NCBI RefSeq assembly: GCF_030269925.1
Contig: NC_085126.1
Location: 4,590,501-4,654,500, forward strand
Origin: Bombyx mori
Lineage: Eukaryota > Arthropoda > Insecta > Lepidoptera > Bombycidae
Length of the DNA stretch: 64,000 nt
Reading direction: 5' to 3'
Shown in pieces: positions 53,784-63,658 of this stretch; the stretch's first letter is position 1, and every line of letters begins with the position of its first letter. The notes beneath the pieces are model-generated. The model was not told the DNA's origin. It made no database searches and saw only the letters and a program-made list of their open reading frames with translations. A program made the position numbers and the translations under genes.

Positions 53784-55547
53784 CTATTTGATAATCTTGA
53801 GGGCAAATGTTGCCGGAATTCGGTCCTTCTTCTGGGGTTCTTCTGGACTCTCGTACGGGTGAAATTTTGAGGTTTCTTCGCGTGGCTTCTTTTCCAGGGT
53901 TATGTTGCAAGACTTGTGCCGATGAACAGCGATTACAACAGCTAGGACAATCGCGCCGCAGAGTGCTCCGTAAAAAGGTATTGTCGTATGAAAGAGTGCT
54001 TGGTTCGTGACGTCACTTTGTTCTAGGTCCACAGGATGTTGTTGGATTATATCATCCTGGATTTGGTGTATTTTCTCCAGGTTCAAGGAGGTGAGCTTGA
54101 TATGAGGTCTAATGGGTCCTGTGATTTTTGCATCCTTCGGGATTTCAGTTATTTTCAGAGGCTGTCCGTTGATCTGATCATTATTGTTTGCCAGTGTTAG
54201 TCGTCCGGTTCGCAGCTTACAATTTTGCGGAATGGTAACGAGATAACTTCCTTGAAGCGTACTGTACTCCAGGCGTTGACAATGAAGTTCGATCTTCGTG
54301 GTCTCGGGGAAAATAAGGACGTAATGCTTATCGTCTAGTTGTTCCATGGCTTCTTTAGTGAAAGAAACAGAGGTTGGCTGGCATGAGGTGTTCATGGCTT
54401 GATTGTAGATAAGATCGTGGATGCAATCAGGATCATCTCTTGGCTGGTGATTTATATTTTCCTCGCAGAGGTAGTACCTGTTGTACTTCGGGCATTCAGC
54501 CTCTATGTACATGAACGCTTTCTTATTTGTTGCGATGAAAGGATAAGGAGGGATGAAAGTTAATTGATGCTTATTAGGGGCAATGGTTAATTTATATAGT
54601 TCGAATTCATCCGGAGAAATTACAGGAAATTTAAAGACAATAACTATTTTCTTTCCTACATAATAATAGCCTGGTTTTATAATATTATAATATTCTCTTA
54701 AATCTACGTTTAAAATACGGTTTTCCGTATATAAATTTCTTAACCTATCTGTCATATTACTTAACGTATCTATGCTTATCATACTATGGTGTGTGCTTGA
54801 TGCACGGATAAAACTTAAGATATTTTCAATCCTACATAATTCGTTATATAAATCCTCAATATTTTCACTAATGATAGCTAATAACTGGGCGAATTTAGCA
54901 TATTTAAGCAGATTACTATCGGCATATATTTTACTGTCTAATAACCAGCTTAAGGTAACATTAATTTTTTCCTGATTCTTTGCGATTTCGGAAAGTAGCT
55001 GTGTATGTTCGGTCATCCATGCTTTGTTCAGACTAATATATTGGTTAAGCTCGGATGATAGCTGATTATCATTATTTTGCAAAATTTTAATAGCTTTACT
55101 GTAAAGTTCGGCATCTGACTGGTCTAGGTTACCTGTAATGCTTTTAACAATTGAACCTAAGCCATCAATGAGACCTCTTTTTACGCGATTGGGTTTGAGG
55201 CTGTTAATTTTGGAATTGATTTTAGTGATTTTGCTAGTTAGGTAGTTTATTTGAAGTTCATAAAGGAGATAAGTGTGTTCGTCTAGTTGGTCTTTAAAAT
55301 ATTTTAGTTGAGTTTGTACTGAGTCGAGTCTGTTATCTACGTCAGCTAATTCTATATATTGTAAAAATGAATGATAGTGGGATACGAGTCTAGTCTGTCC
55401 GAGTTTAAAAGGTAAAAGTCCAGGTCCGTTCTCGAGGGTCTCAAGTTTTATCTCGTGTGCGGTCGTCAGATGTCGGGTCAGGAGGTTCAGTAGAATCCTG
55501 TAACAATTGGAAGTCTTTATGTGCACGTTTAAGTCGAGATTTAGCAA
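53784..55547 (-). CDS. env: errantivirus Env (right unit)
   Basis: Amino-acid identical to the left-unit Env (46546-48309): the same RVKR site at 121-124, the same membrane segment at 524-541, and no Met upstream of the cleavage site. Overlaps pol by 107 nt. Confidence 0.9.
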   Translation of the reverse strand: MLNLDLNVHIKTSNCYRILLNLLTRHLTTAHEIKLETLENGPGLLPFKLGQTRLVSHYHSFLQYIELADVDNRLDSVQTQLKYFKDQLDEHTYLLYELQINYLTSKITKINSKINSLKPNRVKRGLIDGLGSIVKSITGNLDQSDAELYSKAIKILQNNDNQLSSELNQYISLNKAWMTEHTQLLSEIAKNQEKINVTLSWLLDSKIYADSNLLKYAKFAQLLAIISENIEDLYNELCRIENILSFIRASSTHHSMISIDTLSNMTDRLRNLYTENRILNVDLREYYNIIKPGYYYVGKKIVIVFKFPVISPDEFELYKLTIAPNKHQLTFIPPYPFIATNKKAFMYIEAECPKYNRYYLCEENINHQPRDDPDCIHDLIYNQAMNTSCQPTSVSFTKEAMEQLDDKHYVLIFPETTKIELHCQRLEYSTLQGSYLVTIPQNCKLRTGRLTLANNNDQINGQPLKITEIPKDAKITGPIRPHIKLTSLNLEKIHQIQDDIIQQHPVDLEQSDVTNQALFHTTIPFYGALCGAIVLAVVIAVHRHKSCNITLEKKPREETSKFHPYESPEEPQKKDRIPATFALKIIK

Positions 55548-58500
55548 TAGGGCCTCGTTTTTTCGATGTGTAGATATGAATTGGTAAGTCTGCTAGCACT
55601 CTATCTTGAGTGTACCTCGGGGCTGTTTTTTGTCGGGCTGCTATCGGGTTTTTAATGAAAACTTGTTGGTTAGGTTGGTACGTCGCTTCTGGTTCGCGGT
55701 TCTTATTTCTATTTTCAATGAGCGATGTACGGTTAGCAAGTGAGGTTTCATTTATGAGTTCATAAACTGTAGTCATTTGAGCTTTATGTGATTCCATGTA
55801 CTGTTGCAGTAAATGGGCTGTTATGTCAATGTCGAGAGGGTCTCTAGGGTCAAAGTGTCCCGTTATTATGTCAAAAGGGCGACATTTGGTGAAACTATGG
55901 ACTGAACTGTTGTAAGCTAATATTGCATAAGGCATTAAGTTTATTACAGGTTCATTTTTATGTTGTAAGCGAAGTATGCGAAGGTGTTCTAGCAAGGTTG
56001 AATGGAATCTCTCTACATTGCCATTGTCATTAGGTGTATGTGCTAGGGTTTTATGATGATTTATTTTGTGAAGTCGTATGAATTCGGAAAACAATTGGTT
56101 TGTGAATTCTGTACCATTATCAGTTACTATCGTTAAAGGTAGACCATGATGCGTGCAGAACTGCAATAGACCCTGTAATACGCTAATTGCTGTGCCGTCT
56201 CTCAACAGGTAAGCCTGTCCGTACTTAGAGAATACGTCAATAAATGTCAGGTATTTTTCGGATTGGGCGGTGAACAAGTCCATATGAACTATTTCGAAGG
56301 GTTTCTTCGGGGGTGGTACTATGCTAAACTGCTGTTTAATGGGTGCGCGATCGTATTTAGCTTGTCCGCATATAGTACATTCGTTTATGAATTTTGTAAT
56401 TTGATCTTTCATTTTCGGCCAGTAATATTTTCGCGAAAGAGCTAAATAACACTCATTTATTCCGCGGTGGTTAGTTTTTCCATCGTGATAGTGGCTTATT
56501 ATTTCTTGTTGCCGAAGGTACTCTTTCACATTTTCTAATTCGACTTTTGTGAGTAAGAGATTCATTGCCGAATTTCTGAACGTGTCTTGTATTATAGGTA
56601 TAATGTCGTACATGCTTAATGTTGGATTAATAAGGAGGCCAGTTTTTACTTTAGGATTAACGAATTCTTTAATGGCGTTTATGACGTCTTCTCTTAAGTT
56701 TGATTGGGAAACTTGTATGGATATGCGAGTGTGCGTTTCAAATGGCTTACTGACAACGGGTCGTTTTTTGATGTCTCCGACCACTGTTATGCATATTTGC
56801 TTATAGAATTTATTCAATGGTTCGTCGGTTATGGGGACCTCTAATATGGGGTTTTCATTACTGGTATGAGCTGTGGCGGTGGTTGAACCAGTGACTGAGG
56901 GTGGTTTTTCTGACGGGTTCGCTATCATGGAACTTACATCTTCATTATGTATCTCTACTCGCGAGAGGGCGTCGGCGTTTGTATTAATTTTGCCCTTTTT
57001 ATAGACGATGGTGTAGTCATACTCGCTAAGTTTAAGTCGCCACCTGGTCAAACGTGAGTTAGGCTCTTTAAGGTTCATAATCCACTGTAGTGGTTTATGG
57101 TCCGTTATTATTTTAAATTTTCGGCCAAATAAATATGGTCTAAAGTATTTGGTGGCCCACACGATTGCTAGTAATTCTTTCTCAATTGTACTGTAATTCA
57201 TCTCGCTTTCATTTAAGGTACGTGAGGCGTAACATACAGGTCTATCGGAGCCTATGGGGCCCTGTGACAATATAGCTCCTAAAGCCACATTTGATGCGTC
57301 GGTTGTTAAAATAAATTCTTTTGTAAAATCAGGGTACTGTAATATTGGGTCGTTAGTCAAAAGTTGCTTACACTTTTCATAACAGTCTATGTAGTCTTTA
57401 CTAAGGGTTATAGCCCGTCCTTTCTTTAAGCACTGTGTGAATGGTTTCGTTATTTTAGCAAAGTCGGGTATAAATTTTCGATAATATCCTATAAGTCCGA
57501 GGAATTGCTTAATTTGTTTTGTGGTTTTTGGTATCGGGTACTTTTGTATGGTGGCAATTTTGTCGGGATTAGGTTTAATTCCTTCGTTGCTAATTATATG
57601 ACCTAAGTAGGCTGTTTCTAATTTTAAAAATTCTGATTTGTCCATCTGTATTTTGAAGTTGGACTCACGAAGTCTCTGAAACACTTTTTCGAGGTTAACA
57701 AGATGTTCCTGTAAAGATGTGCTAAAAACGATGATGTCATCAAGATATACTAGGCATATAACGTTTTGAAGACCTTTCAAGACGTTATCCATAACTCTTT
57801 GAAATGTAGCCGGAGAATTTTTTAATCCCATCGGCATTCTTAAAAATTCAAAATGTCCGTGCTCTACATTGAACGCTGTTTTTGGGATGTCTTCAGGGTT
57901 CGTCTCCACTTGGTAGAATCCGCTTGCCAGGTCCAGGGTTGTGAAATACTGGCACTTACCTAATTTATCTAGAACGTCGGATATGTTTGGTATCGGATAT
58001 TTGTCGTCGATAGTTTTTTCATTTAGCTTACGGAAGTCTACTACTAATCTCCATTTTTGTTTTCCAGATGCATCTGCCTTTTTAGGCACGACCCAGATAG
58101 GCGAGCTCCATGCTGAGTCAGAGGGTCTTATTATATTTTGTTGCAGCATCTTAGAAATTTGATCTCTAACCTCCTCCCGGTGGACAAAAGGATAGCGATA
58201 GCTTTTTGTATAGATCGGAATTTCATCGGTCGTCCTAATGTGGTGTTTTATTTTATTAGTAAAGGTGAGCGGTTCACCCTCAAGATAAAATACGTCAGCG
58301 TACTGCGAGCAGAGGTTAATTAAATTCATTTTTTCCTCCTCATTAAGGTGATCGGTGCGTAATCGCGATAAGACCTGATCAACGCGACTACGACTTTGTT
58401 CGGTACGGCTGCACTCGATATTAAACGTTAACGCTTCTATGGGGCGGTCCATTGAAAATATCATGTCGTTATGCGATGTGTTTTCGACTTCAATTATACC

Positions 58501-59067
58501 ACGGTTTTTAACGACTGTCGTGATGCATTCGTTCACCACACAGTTGTTCAGGTATTGCTGCGGGATATAGACTTCGCCGTCAGATGAATTTATTGGAATT
58601 CTAACTAGTTTACTAGAGTTAGCCGGTACGATGTCTTCGTACAGGTTGACGTTGCGAGAATTGAACATTTCAATAGGGTTGGTAGAATTGTCTGTAATCA
58701 GTAGGTTGTCTTTAAGGTCGATTCTAGATTTCCATTTAGTCAGCAAGTCTAAACCAATAAGTCCGTCAAAAAATTTGTGGAAATCGTAGACAAACAGTTT
58801 AATAGGTCCCGCGTCGTTAAGTTCTGAAAAAGCTGGTATAGTGATAGAAAAGTCGTTTCTAGTTGTAGCGTGGACGTTCGTTACTTCGAAGGGGTCATAT
58901 TTAAGAGGTATATTTGCATAGAATTTTTCTACCGCTTTCGGGCTTAAAAAAGATTGATTTGCGCCCGTGTCGATTAATATGTTTAGAGGTGGATTTTTAA
59001 TTTTTAGGTACGGTAACTGGCGTTGAGTTTGTAAATTTAATTCTATTTTAACAGTTTTAATGGGGGG
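55441..59067 (-). CDS. pol: errantivirus Pol, -1 frame (right unit)
   Basis: Identical to the left-unit Pol in the 1101 residues after the TTG at 58746. The preceding protease part is also open and appears identical. All catalytic residues (protease DTGA, RT YLDD, RNase H, integrase DD35E) are present. The slippery string is at 59067-59061. Confidence 0.93.
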   Translation of the reverse strand, partial: PPIKTVKIELNLQTQRQLPYLKIKNPPLNILIDTGANQSFLSPKAVEKFYANIPLKYDPFEVTNVHATTRNDFSITIPAFSELNDAGPIKLFVYDFHKFFDGLIGLDLLTKWKSRIDLKDNLLITDNSTNPIEMFNSRNVNLYEDIVPANSSKLVRIPINSSDGEVYIPQQYLNNCVVNECITTVVKNRGIIEVENTSHNDMIFSMDRPIEALTFNIECSRTEQSRSRVDQVLSRLRTDHLNEEEKMNLINLCSQYADVFYLEGEPLTFTNKIKHHIRTTDEIPIYTKSYRYPFVHREEVRDQISKMLQQNIIRPSDSAWSSPIWVVPKKADASGKQKWRLVVDFRKLNEKTIDDKYPIPNISDVLDKLGKCQYFTTLDLASGFYQVETNPEDIPKTAFNVEHGHFEFLRMPMGLKNSPATFQRVMDNVLKGLQNVICLVYLDDIIVFSTSLQEHLVNLEKVFQRLRESNFKIQMDKSEFLKLETAYLGHIISNEGIKPNPDKIATIQKYPIPKTTKQIKQFLGLIGYYRKFIPDFAKITKPFTQCLKKGRAITLSKDYIDCYEKCKQLLTNDPILQYPDFTKEFILTTDASNVALGAILSQGPIGSDRPVCYASRTLNESEMNYSTIEKELLAIVWATKYFRPYLFGRKFKIITDHKPLQWIMNLKEPNSRLTRWRLKLSEYDYTIVYKKGKINTNADALSRVEIHNEDVSSMIANPSEKPPSVTGSTTATAHTSNENPILEVPITDEPLNKFYKQICITVVGDIKKRPVVSKPFETHTRISIQVSQSNLREDVINAIKEFVNPKVKTGLLINPTLSMYDIIPIIQDTFRNSAMNLLLTKVELENVKEYLRQQEIISHYHDGKTNHRGINECYLALSRKYYWPKMKDQITKFINECTICGQAKYDRAPIKQQFSIVPPPKKPFEIVHMDLFTAQSEKYLTFIDVFSKYGQAYLLRDGTAISVLQGLLQFCTHHGLPLTIVTDNGTEFTNQLFSEFIRLHKINHHKTLAHTPNDNGNVERFHSTLLEHLRILRLQHKNEPVINLMPYAILAYNSSVHSFTKCRPFDIITGHFDPRDPLDIDITAHLLQQYMESHKAQMTTVYELINETSLANRTSLIENRNKNREPEATYQPNQQVFIKNPIAARQKTAPRYTQDRVLADLPIHIYTSKKRGPIAKSRLKRAHKDFQLLQDSTEPPDPTSDDRTRDKT

Positions 59068-60320
59068 CTCACGGGAAAATCCTGATCCGAATGACTAGTA
59101 GAGGGTTGCGCTTCGGCTCCTATACTACTTATTTCGTTAACTTTATTTCCGTTTGGTGGGCAGTCATTTATTGTAGGGTCGTAATATTCGTATATTTCAT
59201 AGTTATTATAGTCCGCGTCATAGTTAGTGTAATCTATGTAATAGTTAGGGTCATAGTCGTGGGCATCGTAGTCATTGTCGGGGTAGTAATAACCGTTATT
59301 ATCGTAGCATTCGTTAATGTTCATCTCTCTTGTTTTAAGATAATTTGTTGGAGGCGGGTTACCTGACTTACTCCAATCATGACCTGTGAGTGGAAGTTGT
59401 TTTGCCACGTAGTGACTAATACCACTCATAGGTTTCGGTCCCTGGTTCCGCTGAGGTAGCCTAAATACGTTGCTACGGGGGTTGTAGTTTGGTGGGTGCG
59501 ATGCGAACATTTGCTGCGTGCGTGATGGCATGTTAGGCATGCGCTGAGGGGCGTTAAATTTGAAAGCAGATTTCCAGTGGTTATTAGGTCCTGGTGGTGG
59601 CTGTCGCTCCCAGCTCGGTCCTGGGTTCGGTCCGAATGAAAGCGGTTTCGGCATTGCTACCGGAAACATATGTGGTATTTTTACAGGTGGTGTCGGTGTA
59701 GGCTGAATAAGGTTGCGCCGTTCAGAGGTGAACCCGTTTCGCTGTTGTAGATACATTATGTTAAGTTCTTCCTGTACAAATTCCAGAGCCTTTTCAATGG
59801 AGGTCGGTCTCATGCAGCGTATGCGAGATCCCAAGGGTTCCTTGAGGCCTCGAACAAATGCTTGCATTGTTAGCTTTTTATACAGGTCGCGTTTTGCCTC
59901 GATGGTTGTGGCAATGCTTTCGTGTAAAGTTACGTATGTCATGAGAGTGCTGAATAGGGTCTGGCATTTGTCGTAAAACTCCTGGGGGCTACTGTTTCCC
60001 TGTGTTAGTAAGGAGAGGTCATTGTACAAAGCGGTCTCATCTCTTTGGTCTGAAAAATTATTAATGAGGGCAGTACGGATACCTAACCAGTTCTCTGGTA
60101 TGCCATTTGAATTTATGGTCCTGGCGGCAGGACCAGTTATTTTATTTAATATACCGTTTATTAAGCTGAGGTTATTTAATTCGTTTCCAGGATCTGTTCT
60201 TATATACTGCGTGACGATTTGGTCACAAATTCTGATAAACCTAGTCAGTATGTTCGGATTGCCGTCGAACTCTGGCACTGGGCGAAGGGCCTTGTAGATT
60301 TGGTCCGGGTCTACGGCCAT
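59043..60320 (-). CDS. gag: errantivirus Gag (right unit)
   Basis: ATG 60320 to TAG 59043, 425 aa. Same organisation as the left-unit Gag, with Ser for Pro and Gln for Arg at two sites eight residues apart in the proline-rich region (codons covering 59570 and 59545). The Gln change lies at a CpG; the Ser change does not. Confidence 0.88.
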   Translation of the reverse strand: MAVDPDQIYKALRPVPEFDGNPNILTRFIRICDQIVTQYIRTDPGNELNNLSLINGILNKITGPAARTINSNGIPENWLGIRTALINNFSDQRDETALYNDLSLLTQGNSSPQEFYDKCQTLFSTLMTYVTLHESIATTIEAKRDLYKKLTMQAFVRGLKEPLGSRIRCMRPTSIEKALEFVQEELNIMYLQQRNGFTSERRNLIQPTPTPPVKIPHMFPVAMPKPLSFGPNPGPSWERQPPPGPNNHWKSAFKFNAPQRMPNMPSRTQQMFASHPPNYNPRSNVFRLPQRNQGPKPMSGISHYVAKQLPLTGHDWSKSGNPPPTNYLKTREMNINECYDNNGYYYPDNDYDAHDYDPNYYIDYTNYDADYNNYEIYEYYDPTINDCPPNGNKVNEISSIGAEAQPSTSHSDQDFPVSPPLKLLK

Positions 60321-60679
60321 TTCTAATTTATAACTTACGTTAATATCTAAATTTCTACTTAAATCGACGTCTCTCTGTCTACTACTAATCTGCCTTGAGG
60401 AGACAGATTTTTCACCGTAATTCTTCGGATGAAAAATTTTGGATTTGGATTGACAAGGAGGCAACACAAAAAGAAGGTTCAAGTACTTACATACGATATA
60501 TCATTTTGGTCTTCTCGCGTATCGATTTCCAGATACTACGCCGGCTGTGTCTTCACGATTCAGGTATTCGATAAGGGCTTGATAGCACGAGCAGCGACTA
60601 TACGGAGTCGGCAGAATCAACGATTTTTGGTGTTCTTTACCGCGCCGCGCACTGCTTCGAATATCCTACCGACTGCGCC
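60321..60679 (-). promoter_or_regulatory. leader with primer-binding site and splice donor (right unit)
   Basis: Identical to 53083-53441: primer-binding site 60662-60679, GTAAGT donor 60485-60490, upstream ATG at 60504-60502. Confidence 0.75.
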
Positions 60680-61000
60680 AATTATGTAGACTACAGCCGT
60701 AGCGTTTAAAAAAAACCAAAATTCTATGAACTTATTTATTAAGGAATTACAATTATAACAATTAATTAAACTAAGATGCTATCGAGTGGACTTGGACGAT
60801 GTCAGTACCGAAGTGGCGCCAGCGGGCCCCGGCCCGGGCGGCATAGCGACGCTGCAGTGTCAGCACTTGACGCCAGTCGCGTAATTTTCCATGAACATGG
60901 AATGAGGTTGCTGCGTCGACAATTTGTGGTCACGTACGCCACTGGTTGCTAATTGCGAAATAGCGAATTAACAAAATGCATGTTACTAGGGTACGTAACA
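60680..61000 (-). repeat. errantivirus LTR 3 (5' LTR of the array)
   Basis: The rightmost LTR, so transcription of the right unit would start here and read leftward. Identical by eye to the other two. It is followed by the AGCC target duplication (61001-61004) and unrelated flank. Confidence 0.93.
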
Positions 61001-61004
61001 AGCC

Positions 61005-61251
61005 TCTAGCAGCTTGCGACTAAAAATACGAGTTTCCTTTTTTCTTTTTTTTTTATTCATTTACAAATAAATATGCAAATATATTATTATGTTGAGGCGC
61101 TATGAACTGAGAGTCCCTTCTTTATTTCAAGTGAAAATCGTGTTTTTCGTTCAACTTTTAATTAACACCATAATCGAAGTAAAAGCAGCTTTACTTTACA
61201 GCAGTGAGCAGCGTACACGGATAAGGTTCTTTTCATTTTTGGCGGCAATTT
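61005..61251. other. unassigned AT-rich flank
   Basis: No gene; the short plus ORF at 61089-61352 runs into the family G repeat. Confidence 0.4.
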
Positions 61252-61362
61252 TTTTTTTAAAGCGTTTTTATGACCCGGTTACTAAGACCTTTAAGTCATG
61301 TCTTATTTTAATTTATATTCTTATTTTTATGAAAAATTATGAAATGAAATGAAATAAAGATG
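61252..61362 (+). repeat. family G repeat, copy 3
   Basis: AAAGCGTTTTTATGACCCGG, AGACCTTTAAGTCATGTC, then AATGAAATGAAATAAAGATG. The shortest of the three copies. Confidence 0.6.
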
Positions 61363-61482
61363 ATTAATTGGCGGCAATTATAGGCAATAATGTTACAAAC
61401 TATCTCCCTACGAATATGTCGTGCGTTCCGGATCACTCATCATAAAGAGGTGCGTTCTTAAACGACACTTACAGTTACCTAT

Positions 61483-61656
61483 TACCTATGCCGATAGCCT
61501 TGAGAGGTTATTTCAGCTTCTCCTTGACGTGTAGGCGAGCTCACGAGGCTCAACCCTTGCTAACATTGGCCCTAGCAAGAGCAGTGCTTCGCAGAATCTA
61601 CCCCCAGATCGGAAACGCGACCCACTGAGAAGAACCGGCGAGAAACTCAGTGGGCT
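61483..61656 (-). repeat. family B retroposon, 3' part
   Basis: CTATGCCGATAGCCTTGAGAG, GCGAGCTCACGAGGCTCAAC, ACGCGACCCACTGAGAAG in reverse family order. Stops at the CTCAGTGGGCT point shared with other B copies. Confidence 0.75.
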
Positions 61657-61925
61657 AAAATAATGCATACACACATTCGAAGAATAGACATCCGATACTA
61701 ACGTGGCGTGTAAGACTACAATATACGAAGGCAACAGATGAAAGGCACGGTTTAAAAAAAAAAAAACAAGTAAAGATCATAAAGAACAAAAAGCGTTATC
61801 ATGGATGTAGGGAGTCGAGGCCGCGTATGGGCGGCGCGGCCCGGTCGTTTATCGTGACGGCCCGGGGCGCGTGCCTGCGCACTGACACTCGCCCAGTAGT
61901 GTCCCGACTGCGTATCCGAACAGCC
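61657..61925. other. GC-rich patch before the hairpin repeats
   Basis: 61815-61925 is very GC-rich (GGGCGGCGCGGCCCGG) with a 62-codon plus ORF at 61827-62015 that shows no motif. The first hairpin repeat begins at its right edge. Confidence 0.35.
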
Positions 61926-62147
61926 CGAAGTATCCGCAGAAGTCGGATATTACGTTACCTTATTAGCGAAGTATCCGCACAAGTCGGATATTACGTTATA
62001 CTCAACGGCAGATAGGGGCAATCGGCGTGGAATGATCCGGAACAGACTCTAGTTTCAAAGAGGTGGTCATGACCCTCAGTATTGAGGAAACCGAAGCGAG
62101 AAGAAGAAGAATAAGCAAAGTATCCGCAGAAGTCGGATATTACGTTA
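61926..62147. repeat. three copies of a hairpin repeat, one gap filled by a LINE tail
   Basis: The unit GAAGTATCCGCAGAAGTCGG then ATATTACGTTA occurs at 61926-61957, 61966-61998 (one change) and 62115-62147. TATCCG and CGGATA inside each unit can pair as a 6-bp stem with a 7-base loop. Between copies 2 and 3 lies a LINE 3' fragment (about 62040-62112, GGTGGTCATGACCCTCAGTA then a GA-rich end). Function unknown. Confidence 0.75.
62040..62112 (+). pseudogene. LINE 3' terminal fragment
   Basis: GTGGTCATGACCCTCAGTATTG followed by GAAGCGAGAAGAAGAAGAAT corresponds to the GGHDPQ-stop end and GA-rich 3' end seen at 8560-8610. Only the last codons survive. Confidence 0.6.
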
Positions 62148-62535
62148 ACAAACCTAATTAGATTTAGAACGCACGAACTAAGCCGCACCGTTAAAAGCAA
62201 AGCTGTTTAATCCACTTTGACATGTTATTATCGTCGAGTGATGAACAGATTTGTTTGAAGTTTAATTTCCTTGTATGTACTTATTTTAAAGGTATAGATG
62301 ATTTGGAACTACGTGACTTTCTAATGGTTATGCCTAAAATTTTATTTCTTTCGGATATGTAGAAAATATCCGATCAGCCACGGATCTACCAGAACAGTGG
62401 ACCGTCGTGATCTGACCATAACGCCGCACTATATTACCTTATAAGAAAATACTATTCACTATTTACTTAATGATATTGATAATTTGACTTCAATATTTAA
62501 TATTGTGTATTACTATCTAATGTTTTTTATTTATT
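62148..62535. other. unassigned AT-rich sequence
   Basis: TTTCGGATATGTAGAAAATATCCG at about 62350-62372 is another CGGATA...TATCCG hairpin, loosely echoing the repeat to its left. Nothing else recognised. Confidence 0.4.
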
Positions 62536-62851
62536 ATGTCCTACATTCTTGCGAAACGTACGTTCAATGTAAAGTTATCGGGAAACATCGCAAATCACCT
62601 AAAAAGGCTAGGTACTAATTTGAATTCTCGAAAAAATATATAATCGTGTCTATGACTCACTAACAACGCAGAAAACGTACGAAATTATTGAAACCAAAAC
62701 TCAAATAACTAAGCCTAAACTAAACAAACCTCAGTCGGCTAGAAACACCCAAAAGATTCCCCAAAATAAAATAAAAATCATGAATAAATTCAACGAAACA
62801 AAAAACGAAGCGAAACTTATCGAGACTTTGAGACAACTAGCTAAAAAATGA
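62536..62851 (+). pseudogene. broken ORF of unknown origin
   Basis: Two adjacent open stretches look protein-like but are in different frames. An ATG at 62536 opens 35 codons (SYILAKRTFNVKLSGNIANH) to TAA 62641. Overlapping it, 75 codons without an ATG run 62624-62848 to TGA 62849, Lys/Asn/Thr-rich (KTYEIIETKTQITKPKLN; LIETLRQLAKK). A single frameshift near 62620-62640 would separate them. I do not recognise the protein. A viral or transposon relic is possible, and chance in AT-rich DNA cannot be excluded. Confidence 0.3.
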
Positions 62852-63117
62852 GGGTTCCCCGGACCCCTATATTATATCGACTATAACCAGAGCGTACCCT
62901 ATCGTTTATATAGTATCGGCCACAAATCTAATATGAATAATGACAACGTTTGATGCAGCCTAAAACGTATATTTAGTAGTACAGACATGCCCTGTGTCAC
63001 GCTGGAGATTTATTAAAAAAAAATAGTTTAAAAATAAAACGCGTCAAATTTGATGGCCAATTTTATAGTTGTTCTTTCTGTCTTCTTTGAAAAAACATTC
63101 TGTCGAATGATTTCAAA
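62852..63117. other. unassigned sequence
   Basis: GGGTTCCCCGGACCCC at 62852-62867 is an imperfect palindrome directly after the broken ORF. No gene. Confidence 0.4.
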
Positions 63118-63488
63118 TCTATATATTAATACGTGAAGCAAAAACTTTGTATCCCTTTTTACGAAAATTGCACGGACGGAGCAGTATGAAATTTTCCACA
63201 CTTATAGAGAATATAGAGAAGAAGTCCACAACGCTAATATTTTTTTTAAATAATGCATAGAAGATACACTAAATCGATAAAGAAAACATTACATACGCAT
63301 GCATACTATTTATTGTCAAACTTTTGTTCTTGACGTCTGTGGTCAAATTGAGAATAGATTAAATATTATTTGTCTTTGTTAATATTTTTTATAGTGTAGT
63401 CTTGGCGAAATTTGTGATTATAGAAGTATAAAATACAATCATAATAGTGTACAAACTTACAATTCCAATTAATTATAGTCGAATTTCG
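63118..63488 (+). mobile_element. Helitron-like element, family E, 3' end missing
   Basis: Starts TCTATATATTAATACGTGAA and follows the family to TTATAGTCGAATTTCG, where it stops inside the 3' palindrome. The GCAGGACC-CTAG terminus is absent, so the end was lost or replaced. Confidence 0.72.
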
Positions 63489-63544
63489 TATGTTTCGATG
63501 GCACATCAAAGATTGCAATTACGAATCGATTGAATCGAATTTTG

Positions 63545-63658
63545 CGGTAGGCAGCGGCTTGGCTCTGCCCCTGGCATTGCTGAAGTCCATGGGCGACGGT
63601 AACCACTCACCATCAGGTGGGCCGTATGCTCGCCTGCCTACAAGGGCAATAAAAAAAA
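63545..63658 (+). repeat. family C LINE 3' end
   Basis: GTAGGCAGCGGCTTGGCTCT, TGCTGAAGTCCATGGGCGAC, CTACAAGGGCAATAAAAAAAA. Only the 3' terminal part; well preserved. Confidence 0.78.

Larger units (their letters stand above)
46204..61000 (-). mobile_element. tandem errantivirus array, LTR-int-LTR-int-LTR
   Basis: Two copies of one env-bearing Ty3/gypsy element share a central LTR; the period is 7238 bp throughout. Internal regions are 46525-53441 and 53763-60679 (6917 bp each). The only differences I see are 52307 C versus 59545 T and 52332 G versus 59570 A (plus strand), both in gag. Every gene is open in both units. Such arrays arise by recombination between LTRs of sister copies or by integration of a two-unit circle. 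Collapse or duplication in assembly is the main alternative. Confidence 0.9.

Noticed and set aside
46569..60689. Plus-strand ORFs of 60-91 codons across the array
   Set aside because: Antisense shadows of gag, pol and env; they recur at the same offset in both units and have no coding features of their own.
61926..62147. CRISPR-like array
   Set aside because: Only three repeats with unequal gaps, one filled by a LINE fragment, in an animal genome.
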